NCBI RefSeq assembly: GCF_000244895.1
Contig: NZ_CM001441.1
Location: 620,001 to 684,000 of the forward strand
Length of the DNA stretch: 64,000 bases
Direction of reading: 5' to 3'
Source: Desulfosporosinus youngiae DSM 17734
GTDB taxonomy: Bacteria; Bacillota; Desulfitobacteriia; Desulfitobacteriales; Desulfitobacteriaceae
The notes beneath the pieces were generated by a model. It was not told the origin of the DNA, ran no database searches, and saw nothing but the letters and a program-made list of their open reading frames with translations. A program made the position numbers and the translations under genes. Shown piece by piece: positions 52,584 through 61,345 of this stretch; within the stretch, counting starts at the first letter, position 1, and each line of letters opens with the position of its first letter.

Positions 52584-54065
52584 TTATTTGTTCGTAATTC
52601 CCAGGGCTTTAAGTTTATAGTGTAAGTTTTGCCTGGATATACCCAATACTTTGGCTGATCTGCTTATATTCCCTTTATTACGCATAAGGGTGCTTTTGAT
52701 GATATTTTTTTCGGTTTCCAACAAAGCATCCTGAAGTGTTCCATTATGAATTGCCGTATGTTGACCTTGAAAGTTATCCGTGTTTTGAAGATCTTTATTA
52801 AGAAGAAAAAGTCTTTCGCCAAAATATTCAGGTACATGGTGCAGCTTTAACATCTTCTCTTTGTTATGAACAAAATTCATAGCACCTTCAACAAAGTTTT
52901 CTAATTCCCGAACATTACCTGGCCAGTCATATTGTTCAAAGAAACGAATCAATTCCTCAGAAATATCATTAACAAACAGCCCGAATTCATGATTGCATTT
53001 TCTGATAAAATGCCTGGCCAAAACCTCAATATCTTCTTTTCTTTCCCTCAGGGGAGGAATATTCAGAGTAATGGTAGCCAAACGGAAGTATAAGTCGGAT
53101 CGAATAATTTGCTCTTTAACGGCCTCAACCGGGTCTATATTTGTAGCACTTATGACTCTGCAATGAAGTGGCATCTGGACTTTGCTTCCGAGCCTCCGTA
53201 CTGATTTTTCCTGGAGTACTCTTAGCAGTTTGGACTGCAGGGAAAAGGACATGGAATTAATTTCATCTAAGAAAATAGTTCCTTCTTCTGCTTGTTCAAA
53301 TAGGCCGGGCGTATCTGTAGCACCAGTAAAAGCGCCTTTAACCGTTCCGAAGAGCAGGCTTTCTAAAAGTGTATCTGGAATAGCCGCACAATTTACAGGG
53401 ATAAAGGGACCTTCCGAATACAAACTGGCATTATGAATCCCCTGAGCAAATAGTTCTTTGCCCGTGCCGGTTTCCCCCACGATTAATACTGGGGAGTTGC
53501 GGCAAGCTATCCTGCGTGCGTCTGCCGTAATCCGTTTCATCTTGCTGTTTATGCCTATTATATCGTCGAGCAGATACATTGCTCCATCGTGATGACTAAG
53601 TTCTTCTTTGATGAATTTTTTCTGCATCTCTAAAGTAATTGCGATAAAGTCACCGATCTGATTCATATTGCGAAAGATAACGTAAACTGCTGTGATTTGC
53701 CCCTTGTAATAAAAGGGATATGCACTAAAAATCATATTGGTTTTTCTTCCATCATTTAAGTTATACCAATAAGGTTGGTCAATCAAAGGTTTCCCCGTTT
53801 TTAGAATTTTCTTGGTTACTTCCTCCGAAAAGTAGTAGGGCTGTGCAAAGACATCCTCTTCCTTTCTCCCTAAAAGATCTTTTCTATCAAGACCCTCCAT
53901 TTTTTCTGATTCGGTATTATACAGAATGATTTCATCTTTTTCATTAACTACATAGACAGATTCATGAATCCTATCAATAACAGTTTTGAGCAATTCGTTC
54001 TCTTTCTTTAATTCTTCATTTTCCTTTTGAAGTTCTTCGATCATGATATCAACTGTCTTATTCAT
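52584..54065 (-). CDS. Sigma-54-dependent transcriptional activator (PAS-AAA-HTH)
   Basis: A 493-residue NtrC-type activator. An N-terminal coiled coil (EELQKENEELKKENELLK) leads to a PAS domain (about 30-140, HESVYVVNEKDEIILYNTESEKMEGLDR), the AAA+ domain (Walker A GETGTGKE, GAFTGA loop that touches sigma-54, IFLDEINSM) and a Fis-type helix-turn-helix (SRSAKVLGISRQNLHYKLKALGI). The PAS domain probably senses an amine or redox signal. ATG 54065 follows GGAGGA; the ATG at 54080 overlaps that site. It likely activates the two sigma-54 promoters flanking it. Confidence 0.93.
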   Translation of the reverse strand: MNKTVDIMIEELQKENEELKKENELLKTVIDRIHESVYVVNEKDEIILYNTESEKMEGLDRKDLLGRKEEDVFAQPYYFSEEVTKKILKTGKPLIDQPYWYNLNDGRKTNMIFSAYPFYYKGQITAVYVIFRNMNQIGDFIAITLEMQKKFIKEELSHHDGAMYLLDDIIGINSKMKRITADARRIACRNSPVLIVGETGTGKELFAQGIHNASLYSEGPFIPVNCAAIPDTLLESLLFGTVKGAFTGATDTPGLFEQAEEGTIFLDEINSMSFSLQSKLLRVLQEKSVRRLGSKVQMPLHCRVISATNIDPVEAVKEQIIRSDLYFRLATITLNIPPLRERKEDIEVLARHFIRKCNHEFGLFVNDISEELIRFFEQYDWPGNVRELENFVEGAMNFVHNKEKMLKLHHVPEYFGERLFLLNKDLQNTDNFQGQHTAIHNGTLQDALLETEKNIIKSTLMRNKGNISRSAKVLGISRQNLHYKLKALGITNK

Positions 54066-54136
54066 TGAAAAATCCTCCAAAGCAAAAGTTTTGAGATGGC
54101 CGCTTTTCTCGCAGAGGCGGAGTCTGGCAGATCTGA

Positions 54137-54175
54137 ACTGTAATTATTTTTTTCATAGAAAAATTAGATTACATC
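54137..54175. promoter_or_regulatory. Candidate upstream activator site of the second sigma-54 promoter
   Basis: ACTGTAATTATTTTTTTC, spacer ATA, then GAAAAATTAGATTACATC. It aligns with the site at 48661-48699 (14 of 18 and 12 of 18 identical) and its centre is 148 bases before the -24 element at 54304. A further small palindrome AACTGTTACAGTT lies at 54210-54222. The rest of the 510-base divergent gap 54066-54575 holds the promoter and a leader without a supported gene. Confidence 0.6.
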
Positions 54176-54302
54176 TACTGTAGAGGTAAATATTAACCAA
54201 TTGTAAATAAACTGTTACAGTTATGGGTTAAATTTGTTTTGTTCATATTAAAACGATATTGAAATCTCTAGTCTAGTATAGTTTTTAATGTCATTCTATA
54301 AA

Positions 54303-54320
54303 TTGGCATAAAACTTGCTT
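54303..54320 (+). promoter_or_regulatory. Sigma-54 promoter of the methyl-THF methyltransferase gene
   Basis: TTGGCATAAAACTTGCTT: TGGCA (54304-54308) and TTGC (54315-54318) with canonical spacing, almost identical to the mtt promoter at 48828. It lies 256 bases before the gene. Confidence 0.78.
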
Positions 54321-54575
54321 ATTAAATTATATATTGATTTCGACATTTGAACAAGACTAAATATTCCGATTATTCAGCGTAGTTTCGACTCTTTTGCCAG
54401 TTATTTCAATAAATGATTAAAGTTAAATGAAAAGGAGGAGAATACTCAATATTTACGTCGAAATTTGATTAATGGTAAAAGATTGCACAAGTCGAAAAGA
54501 AAAAAGAAGAAAGTCGATCTTGTAGAGGATATGGGAAGTGGGACAGTGGGGATAAATATTTAGGGGGCGAATGAG

Positions 54576-55373
54576 ATGATAATTGTAGGAGAACTCATTA
54601 ATGCGAGCAGAAAGGCAATTGGTGAAGCTATTCGGGCACAAGATGCAGAGGCAGTTAAAAAAGTCGCAGTTGACCAACGAGAAGCAGGTGCCAACTTTAT
54701 TGATGTGAATGCTGGAATCTTCGTGGGGAAAGAAGCGGAATACCTCCAGTGGCTGGTAAAAACGGTTCAAGAGGCTACGGACGCGCCTTGTTGCATCGAT
54801 AGTCCGGATCCAAATGCGATCCATGCGGCGCTATCGGTACATAAAGGGACGGCCATGATTAACTCCATATCTTTGGAAAAGAGCCGGTTTGATTCCTTGG
54901 TTCCTGTCGTAGCCGGGACTGATCTCAAGGTTATTGCCCTTTGCATGAGTGATGAAGGGATGCCCGAGACCACCGACCAACGACTCAAAATTGCTGATCG
55001 TCTGATCAATGGATTAGTGCAAAACAATGTCCCAATCGATAATATTTACGTCGATCCTCTGGTGCAGCCTGTCGCGACCAATAAGGATTTTGGCATAGAA
55101 TTTCTCAATGCCATTGAGGCCATTTCCAAGCAATTCAAGGGTGTTCACACTATGTGCGGATTATCAAACATTTCCTATGGATTACCGAACCGTAAATTTA
55201 TCAATCAAGCCTTTGCAATTATGGCCATTGCTAAAGGTCTGGATGGATTAATTATCAATCCGTTAGATAAAAGAATGCTGGCAGGTCTCGTCACGGCCGA
55301 AACCTTATTTGGACGTGACAACTTCTGTATGAACTATCTTAACGCCTACCGTTCACAATTGTTTGAATTCTAA
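54576..55373 (+). CDS. Methyltetrahydrofolate:corrinoid protein methyltransferase (MtgA-like)
   Basis: A 265-residue TIM-barrel pterin-binding methyltransferase: MIIVGELINASRKAI, ANFIDVNAG, CIDSPDPNAIHAAL, MINSISLEKSR, VDPLVQPVATN and CGLSNISYGLPNR are the family landmarks. It would move the methyl group from methyl-MttC to THF, feeding the Wood-Ljungdahl pathway, so methylamine can serve as carbon or electron source. ATG after TAGGGGGCGA. Own sigma-54 promoter. Confidence 0.9.
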   Translation: MIIVGELINASRKAIGEAIRAQDAEAVKKVAVDQREAGANFIDVNAGIFVGKEAEYLQWLVKTVQEATDAPCCIDSPDPNAIHAALSVHKGTAMINSISLEKSRFDSLVPVVAGTDLKVIALCMSDEGMPETTDQRLKIADRLINGLVQNNVPIDNIYVDPLVQPVATNKDFGIEFLNAIEAISKQFKGVHTMCGLSNISYGLPNRKFINQAFAIMAIAKGLDGLIINPLDKRMLAGLVTAETLFGRDNFCMNYLNAYRSQLFEF

Positions 55374-55428
55374 AAAGACAAACAGTTCACTCAAGCCCAA
55401 AAGGCTGAGATGAGTAAAACCCTAGAAA

Positions 55429-55466
55429 ACCAACAAAGGAACGTTGATCGTTCCTTTGTTGGTTCA
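55429..55466 (+). terminator. Hairpin between methyltransferase and pylB
   Basis: AACCAACAAAGGAACG and its exact complement flank a five-base loop. It lies 55 bases after the methyltransferase stop; pylB may therefore have its own promoter, which I cannot place with confidence. Confidence 0.7.
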
Positions 55467-55563
55467 TATTAGAATTAAACAAAAAGTCGTCACCGATCTC
55501 GAAAGTAAATGAGACAAAAACATAATGAGTATAATCCATCAGACGAAGCAAGGGGGCAGCTAT

Positions 55564-56679
55564 ATGCAGGATCTTAAAATAGACGGGATTCTCGACAAGG
55601 CGAGACAAGAAAATTCCCTTAGCCGTGAGGAAATTCTGAGATTATTAGATATAACCTCAGAAAAGGAATTAGGGGAAGTTTCACAAGCTGCAAGGGAGCT
55701 TCGCGGACGATATTTTCAGAATAAAGTATTTCTTTATGGCTTCGTATATTTTTCGACATACTGTCGTAACGATTGCACCTTTTGTCTCTACCGAAAATCC
55801 AACCGAAATTATCCTCGTTATAGAAAAAACAGTGAAGAAATTATGACGACCGCTCACTGTTTGGTGAATTCCGGAGTGCATCTTTTAGACCTGACCATGG
55901 GCGAGGACCCCCTGTATTATCATTCAATCCATGGATTCAATGATCTTTTAAAAATGGTTAAAGTGCTAAAAGGAGAAACCCAAACCCCGATAATGATTTC
56001 ACCTGGGATCGTTTCTCCGGAAGTTCTTTGGAAATTCAAAGAAGCCGGTGCCGACTGGTATGCATGTTACCAGGAAACCCACAATAAGACGCTTTATAAT
56101 CAATTACGCATCGAGCAGAGTTATGAGGAACGGATGAATCGGAAGATCCTGGCAAAAGAAATGGGATACTTAATCGAAGAAGGATTGCTAACCGGAGTCG
56201 GTGATACCAATGAAGATATCGCAGACTCTATTCTGACTATGGCAAGCATCGGAGCGGACCAAGTTCGGGTCATGAGCTTTGTTCCTCAGGAAAATACACC
56301 CCTGGCAAATTGGAAAACCAATTCTCACTTTCGGGAGTTGTTGATCATTGCTGTCATGCGTTTGGTCATGCCCGAGCGTTTGATTCCCGCGTCTCTGGAT
56401 GTGGATGGTTTAAAGGGGTTGGAACAGCGGCTGAATTCCGGAGCCAACGTCATCACATCAATTATTCCACCTTCAGCAGGTATGGCCGGAGTATCTCAAA
56501 GTACTCTGGATATCGATGACGGAAACCGGTCGATCGAGAAGGTGCTCCCTGTTCTGAAGGCCAACAGGTTAGAAGCTGCAACAACTGAAGAATATCAAGC
56601 CTGGGTGAACGTCCGTAAAACCCACAGTATTCCTCCGGAGAAAGAAATCCCTATCCTCAGAGCTTACATAAGGAGCTGA
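55564..56679 (+). CDS. pylB: 3-methylornithine synthase (radical SAM)
   Basis: A 371-residue radical SAM enzyme that converts lysine to 3-methylornithine, the first step of pyrrolysine synthesis. The cluster motif CRNDCTFC (CX3CX2C) lies near residue 62 after YGFVYFST. PylB elements are LLDLTMGEDPLYY, MISPGIVSPEVL, GVGDTNEDIADSI, and PASLDVDGLKGLEQRLNSGANVITSIIPP. ATG 55564 follows AAGGGGG; the earlier in-frame ATG lacks a site. Six bases separate it from pylD, so no pylC lies between them. Confidence 0.93.
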   Translation: MQDLKIDGILDKARQENSLSREEILRLLDITSEKELGEVSQAARELRGRYFQNKVFLYGFVYFSTYCRNDCTFCLYRKSNRNYPRYRKNSEEIMTTAHCLVNSGVHLLDLTMGEDPLYYHSIHGFNDLLKMVKVLKGETQTPIMISPGIVSPEVLWKFKEAGADWYACYQETHNKTLYNQLRIEQSYEERMNRKILAKEMGYLIEEGLLTGVGDTNEDIADSILTMASIGADQVRVMSFVPQENTPLANWKTNSHFRELLIIAVMRLVMPERLIPASLDVDGLKGLEQRLNSGANVITSIIPPSAGMAGVSQSTLDIDDGNRSIEKVLPVLKANRLEAATTEEYQAWVNVRKTHSIPPEKEIPILRAYIRS

Positions 56680-56685
56680 ATTGCT

Positions 56686-57543
56686 ATGACTCGCCTAAAG
56701 GAGAGGGACATCGATTTAATCGCACAGCAAATAAAAGAGTACAACGAAGAGTTGGTGAGAAAGACCGGTCATACACTTTCCGAAATCGCCGCGCATGCTA
56801 TTGGTATGCACTATACAGACGTTCCTAATCCAGGGCCTGTTGCGGTGTTGCCCATGACCTGCGGACAGGGAGTGATCGGCGGGTTTTCTGAAACTGTCGC
56901 AGGGATATTAAGTTTCCTTGGAATGAGTACCTTTGTTCCTGCCTTCCCGGATGTTAAAGGTTTTGCTGAAACCTTGGAGCGTAAGGCAGAAATCGTCTTT
57001 ATGGCTGATGATGACCGCTTTATCGCAGCGCACCTGAAGACAGGGTATTGCTCAGATAATAGCCGGGCAACCGGGAAGGGATATGCAGCAGCTCTCGATT
57101 ACTTGACAGGAGGGCTTAAGGACCGGAGTGTGCTGATATTGGGCGCGGGTCCGGTGGGACGCTCTGCAGCCGTTTCTGTTCTCGGCTTCGGAGGAAAAAT
57201 CGCTGTTTATGACAAGGACTCAAAAGTCAGTGAAAAACTGGCTCAGGACATTTTAAGTCAGAGCGGACAATATGTTCACCTTGAGAAGGACTTTGATTCG
57301 GCTATAAAAAGTCATCGGGCAATCGTGGATGCATGCCCCGAAGCGGAGTTTATAACCCGGGACTATCTTTATTCTGATACTTTTATTTCAGCCCCGGGAG
57401 TACCCTTAGGTGTCCATTCCGATGCCCTAGACCAAATCTCCTCACGTTTGATTCATGATCCGCTTCAATTGGGAGTAGCGACTATGCTTTATGAGCTTTT
57501 AAATCGAATAGAGGCTAAAAGGAACTTATCGAATTCTATATAG
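56686..57543 (+). CDS. pylD: Pyrrolysine biosynthesis dehydrogenase
   Basis: A 285-residue NAD-dependent enzyme that oxidises lysyl-3-methylornithine so the pyrroline ring can close. The C-terminal Rossmann domain has VLILGAGPVGRSAAVSVLGFGGKIAVYD; the N-terminal half has GPVAVLPMTCGQGVIGGFSETVAGI and VFMADDDRFIAAH, typical PylD. ATG behind AAGGAGCTG. It ends with TAG, which is notable in a pyrrolysine-decoding organism; further TAG codons follow in frame at 57616 and 57628. Confidence 0.92.
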   Translation: MTRLKERDIDLIAQQIKEYNEELVRKTGHTLSEIAAHAIGMHYTDVPNPGPVAVLPMTCGQGVIGGFSETVAGILSFLGMSTFVPAFPDVKGFAETLERKAEIVFMADDDRFIAAHLKTGYCSDNSRATGKGYAAALDYLTGGLKDRSVLILGAGPVGRSAAVSVLGFGGKIAVYDKDSKVSEKLAQDILSQSGQYVHLEKDFDSAIKSHRAIVDACPEAEFITRDYLYSDTFISAPGVPLGVHSDALDQISSRLIHDPLQLGVATMLYELLNRIEAKRNLSNSI

Positions 57544-57566
57544 TATTTTAAGGAGGTGGGGATCAA

Positions 57567-57893
57567 GTGTCTCAAGCAGCCCTTAAAGAAAAGAAGCGGT
57601 ATTATCGCAAAAATGTAGATTTCTGTAATTTAGTAGAGAAAATTAAACTATGGCCCTCTCGCAGCGGCAAATTGCATGGAATCAAGTCTTTGACTCGAAG
57701 AGGGGATATGGCGGAGATTGTAACCCACTGCAACCGGCGTTTTATTATCTATAATTCGAGGCACGGCCGAGCTGCCCGCTGGATGAGGAATAAATGGTTT
57801 ATAAGTGTCTGTCCCATATGTAAGGTTCCGGAATGGAAGCTCCAGAAGTATTCATCGACAGTGATGAATCAACATTATGGAGCGCATCTATAA
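57567..57893 (+). CDS. pylSn: Pyrrolysyl-tRNA synthetase N-terminal tRNA-binding subunit
   Basis: A 108-residue basic protein equal to the N-terminal domain of archaeal PylS, encoded separately in bacteria. It holds KKRYYRKNVDFCNLVEKIKLWPSRSG, FIIYNSRHGRAARWMRNKWF and two Cys in CPICK, which with His residues form the zinc site. It grips the compact tRNA-Pyl and helps PylSc. GTG behind AAGGAGGTGG, the last pyl gene. Confidence 0.93.
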   Translation: MSQAALKEKKRYYRKNVDFCNLVEKIKLWPSRSGKLHGIKSLTRRGDMAEIVTHCNRRFIIYNSRHGRAARWMRNKWFISVCPICKVPEWKLQKYSSTVMNQHYGAHL

Positions 57894-57938
57894 TTTAATG
57901 AAAATTGCCTGGAATGTGTAGGGTAGAAAATAATAAAG

Positions 57939-57979
57939 AGCTGCTGCGAATTTTTCTAAGTTCGGCAGCAGTTTTTTTT
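57939..57979 (+). terminator. Rho-independent terminator of the pyl operon
   Basis: GCTGCTGCGAA / TTCGGCAGCAG with a nine-base loop and a run of eight T. Confidence 0.92.
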
Positions 57980-58176
57980 ATGGGGAAACTAAGATAAATG
58001 GTTATTTGAAAAGTCTGAGGATTAAAACTAATTTTAATTTGCCTTAAAGGGTTGCCAGAGTAAAAGGACATTGATATAATTAATATATTAGCACTTTAAT
58101 TAACTAAAGTACTAAATAAATAAACGATTGAGTTCTTAGTTCTTAGTTCTTGGGATAGTAGAGAGGGGATGCCCGG

Positions 58177-58857
58177 GTGGATAAAGATTTTTTAACGATT
58201 GCGTTGCCTAAGGGAAAGTTGTTGACTGACTCGATTCAATTGTTGGGCCGAGTGGGGATAGAATGCAGTCATGTTAATGAAGATTCGCGGAAGCTCTTCT
58301 ATGATCTTCCGAATAGTAAGGCAAAAATTATTATTTGCCGGCCGACAGATATTCCGACTTATGTAGAATATGGGGCTGCAGATCTGGGATTTGTGGGGAA
58401 GGACACCTTGCTGGAAGAAAACAAGGATGTGGCTGAATTGCTGGACCTCAAATTTGGGTATTGCCGTTTTGTGGTGGCGATGTTGGAAGCGAGTGTTCCT
58501 CCTAAACTTCCCAGTGGAGAGTACGACTTAAGCGGGCTGAACCATCAACGGGTAGCTACGAAGTTTCCCCGGGTGACTGAGCGCTTTTTTAGCGGAATTG
58601 GAATGCAGGTTACACCTATTAAGCTGCATGGAAATATGGAGCTGGCTCCCTGTGTCAACCTGGCAGAAATGATTGTCGATATTGTTTCTACCGGAAAAAC
58701 GCTGAGAGAAAACCATTTGGTCGAGGTAGCTCCCATTCTCGAAGCCACTACCCGTTTAATTGCAAATCGTGTAGCCTACCGCATGAAATACGAACGGATA
58801 CGGGATTTAGTTGAAGGCCTGCGCGAACATTCACGAGCAGAGGCTTCGGCAAATTAG
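58177..58857 (+). CDS. hisG: ATP phosphoribosyltransferase, short form
   Basis: A 226-residue HisG of the short type that needs HisZ. Catalyses the first step of histidine synthesis from ATP and PRPP. Motifs: [55 protein letters not shown], and [16 protein letters not shown] start behind AGAGAGGGG. It ends with TAG, which is in the same frame as hisD with no further stop between, so amber readthrough would fuse the two proteins. Confidence 0.95.
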   Translation: MDKDFLTIALPKGKLLTDSIQLLGRVGIECSHVNEDSRKLFYDLPNSKAKIIICRPTDIPTYVEYGAADLGFVGKDTLLEENKDVAELLDLKFGYCRFVVAMLEASVPPKLPSGEYDLSGLNHQRVATKFPRVTERFFSGIGMQVTPIKLHGNMELAPCVNLAEMIVDIVSTGKTLRENHLVEVAPILEATTRLIANRVAYRMKYERIRDLVEGLREHSRAEASAN

Positions 58858-58905
58858 TACGATTACCCCCGGATATTGAGGAACAAATTGGAGGATGAAG
58901 GATTT

Positions 58906-60207
58906 ATGAAGGTTGAGAAGCTAAAAGAGCTTGATTTAAAACGTCTTACCCGGAAATCCTATGGAGACGATCAAATTTTAGAACAACGTGTTACGGAAAT
59001 ACTCAAGCGTGTTCAGGAGGATGGAGAAGAAGCAATCTATCAATTAACCGAGGAATTTGATCACGTTAACCTGCGTCAAAGCGGCTTGCGTGTCACAGAT
59101 GAGGAGATTCAAGAGGCCTATCAAGAGGTAAGTGAGGATTTCTTGCAGGCTTTGCGGACTGCTAAAGCAAATATTTTAAGGTATCATGAGAAGCAGAAAC
59201 GAACCTCATGGCTGGAACCGGATGCGGATGGGAGCCTGCTGGGACAACTGCTGCTTCCGCTCAAGCGCGTGGGGATTTATGTTCCTGGCGGAACAGCATC
59301 GTATCCATCCTCGGTATTGATGAACGCCTTACCTGCGGTTGTAGCCGGAGTCAAAGAAATCGTGATGGTCAGTCCCCCTGGAATGGATGGCACGCTTCTG
59401 CCGGAGGTTTTGGTGGCGGCGGCTGAAGCCGGGGTGAGTGAAGTGTATAAAGTAGGAGGGGCTCAGGGGATTGCGGCCTTAGCCTATGGGACGGAAACTA
59501 TCGTCCAGGTGGATAAGATAACCGGACCGGGAAATATTTACGTGACCTTAGCCAAAAAGCAAGTTTTTGGAACGGTAGATATTGATATGCTGGCCGGACC
59601 GAGTGAAATTCTAATCTTAGTGGATGAGAGCGGAGATCCGGAAGAGTTGGCGGCGGATTTACTCTCTCAGGCCGAGCACGATCGTTTAGCCTCAGCGATC
59701 CTGGTCTCACCCTCTCAGGAACTCCTTGAACAGACCATGGTTGCTGTGGAGAGGCAGCTTGCGGATTTGCCCCGTGCCGAGATTGCCAGAGCGTCCTGGG
59801 AAACCTATGGGGCAGCGATCCTTGTCTCAGATCTCCAAGAGGGAATGGATTTGGCCAACCAAATTGCCCCGGAGCATTTTGAACTCGTCGTGCAAGACCC
59901 GTATTCCTGGTTGGGGCAAGTCCGCAATGTCGGTGCAGTCTTTCTGGGGCGGTATTCTCCCGAACCGGTCGGAGATTATTTTGCCGGGCCGAATCATGTC
60001 TTACCTACCGGAGGATCGGCACGTTTTTATTCCCCCCTTAATGTGGATATGTTCATGAAAAAGGTTAGTGTCATCGGTTATTCGGAAGCAGCTCTGAAAA
60101 GAGATGCCCGGCAGATCGCTTTACTCGCCCGCAGTGAGGGTTTAGAAGCACATGCCCGCGCTGTGGAAGTACGGTTTAGGGGCAGAGAAGAGGCAAAGAA
60201 GATTTAA
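58906..60207 (+). CDS. hisD: Histidinol dehydrogenase
   Basis: A 433-residue Zn-dependent enzyme performing the last two steps of histidine synthesis. Signature elements are YVPGGTASYPSSVLMNALPA, VGGAQGIAALAYGTETI, KITGPGNIYVT, AGPSEILIL, SQAEHDRLASAILV (Zn ligands) and AGPNHVLPTGGSARFYSPL. ATG 58906 is chosen; the TTG at 58876 in the same frame would add ten residues but lies before the GGAGGATG site. Confidence 0.96.
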   Translation: MKVEKLKELDLKRLTRKSYGDDQILEQRVTEILKRVQEDGEEAIYQLTEEFDHVNLRQSGLRVTDEEIQEAYQEVSEDFLQALRTAKANILRYHEKQKRTSWLEPDADGSLLGQLLLPLKRVGIYVPGGTASYPSSVLMNALPAVVAGVKEIVMVSPPGMDGTLLPEVLVAAAEAGVSEVYKVGGAQGIAALAYGTETIVQVDKITGPGNIYVTLAKKQVFGTVDIDMLAGPSEILILVDESGDPEELAADLLSQAEHDRLASAILVSPSQELLEQTMVAVERQLADLPRAEIARASWETYGAAILVSDLQEGMDLANQIAPEHFELVVQDPYSWLGQVRNVGAVFLGRYSPEPVGDYFAGPNHVLPTGGSARFYSPLNVDMFMKKVSVIGYSEAALKRDARQIALLARSEGLEAHARAVEVRFRGREEAKKI

Positions 60208-60238
60208 TCCAAGGTCACACAAGGGAGATGTAGTTATT

Positions 60239-61324
60239 ATGGAAAGAAAATCGGCTAATCCTGAAGGATTGGTTCGTCCTGCAGTCCGTCAGCTGGTTCC
60301 TTACGAAACAAAATATATGCCTGAGTGCATTAAGCTGGATGCCAATGAAAACCCTTTTCCGTGGCCCGCAAAAATGAGGGAAACCCTGGTTGCCGAAAAA
60401 CTGGCATTTAACCGCTATCCGGATGGAATGGGACAGGACCTTAAGACGCGGATTGCTAAGTATACGGCAACCTCTCCGGAAGGAATTCTGATCGGCAACG
60501 GATCGGATGAGTTGATCCAAATGATCTTACTTACGTTCGGCGGTGCGGGAAAATCCTTGATTATCCATCCTCCGACATTTGGCATGTATCAGATCTATGC
60601 TCAATTGACGGAAACTACAGTTGTGGAGGTGCCCTTGTTAAATGGCCTTGACCTGGACACGGAGCAAATGTTAAGGGCATCTCAAGCTCCGGAGGCTCAG
60701 CTGGTCATTATTTGCAATCCCAACAATCCCACCGGATCGCTGTTTCCGAGGGAGGAGATTCTCCGGCTCGTGGGGGAAAGCGGCAAAATTGTCGTGGTAG
60801 ATGAGGCCTATGCTGAATTTTCAGGAGAAACGCTGATTCCTGAGATCAAAAATTATCCTAACCTGGTGATTATGCGGACATTTTCTAAGGCCTTTGGAAT
60901 GGCCGGCCTTCGCGTAGGGTATTTGCTGGGGCAACCGGGAACTATCTCCTTAATCAATCGAGTACGGCCCCCCTTCAATGTCAACTCGTTCAGCCAGAGA
61001 GCGGGAATCCTGGCCTTGGATTATTTAAATGAATACCAAGAGCAAATTCAGCAGATTAAGGCAGAAACCCAAAAGCTGCAGGCTGCCTTAAATGGGGTGC
61101 CAAATCTAAGGGTTTACCCGACGCGGGCGAATTTTATCCTCTTTAAACCGGAAGACCCCGACCGGTGGGCGTCGGAATTGTTAAGGCGGGGTTTTCTGGT
61201 TCGGAACATGGGCGTGCTTCCTGCGCTTGGCAAATGCCTGCGTATCAGTGCGGGGCTGCCGGAGGAAAATGAAGGGTTTATTCGAGCCGTTCGAGAGATT
61301 AGCGCAGCTGCACTTAGCCTATGA
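60239..61324 (+). CDS. hisC: Histidinol-phosphate aminotransferase
   Basis: A 361-residue PLP aminotransferase: LDANENPFPWP opening, GNGSDELIQMI, ICNPNNPTGSLF, VVDEAYAEFSGE and the PLP-lysine segment MRTFSKAFGMAGLRVGY. ATG 60239 follows AAGGGAGATG. The frame opens further upstream within hisD, but that part is hisD in another frame. Confidence 0.95.
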   Translation: MERKSANPEGLVRPAVRQLVPYETKYMPECIKLDANENPFPWPAKMRETLVAEKLAFNRYPDGMGQDLKTRIAKYTATSPEGILIGNGSDELIQMILLTFGGAGKSLIIHPPTFGMYQIYAQLTETTVVEVPLLNGLDLDTEQMLRASQAPEAQLVIICNPNNPTGSLFPREEILRLVGESGKIVVVDEAYAEFSGETLIPEIKNYPNLVIMRTFSKAFGMAGLRVGYLLGQPGTISLINRVRPPFNVNSFSQRAGILALDYLNEYQEQIQQIKAETQKLQAALNGVPNLRVYPTRANFILFKPEDPDRWASELLRRGFLVRNMGVLPALGKCLRISAGLPEENEGFIRAVREISAAALSL

Positions 61325-61345
61325 GGAAGTCGAGAGGAGAAAATT

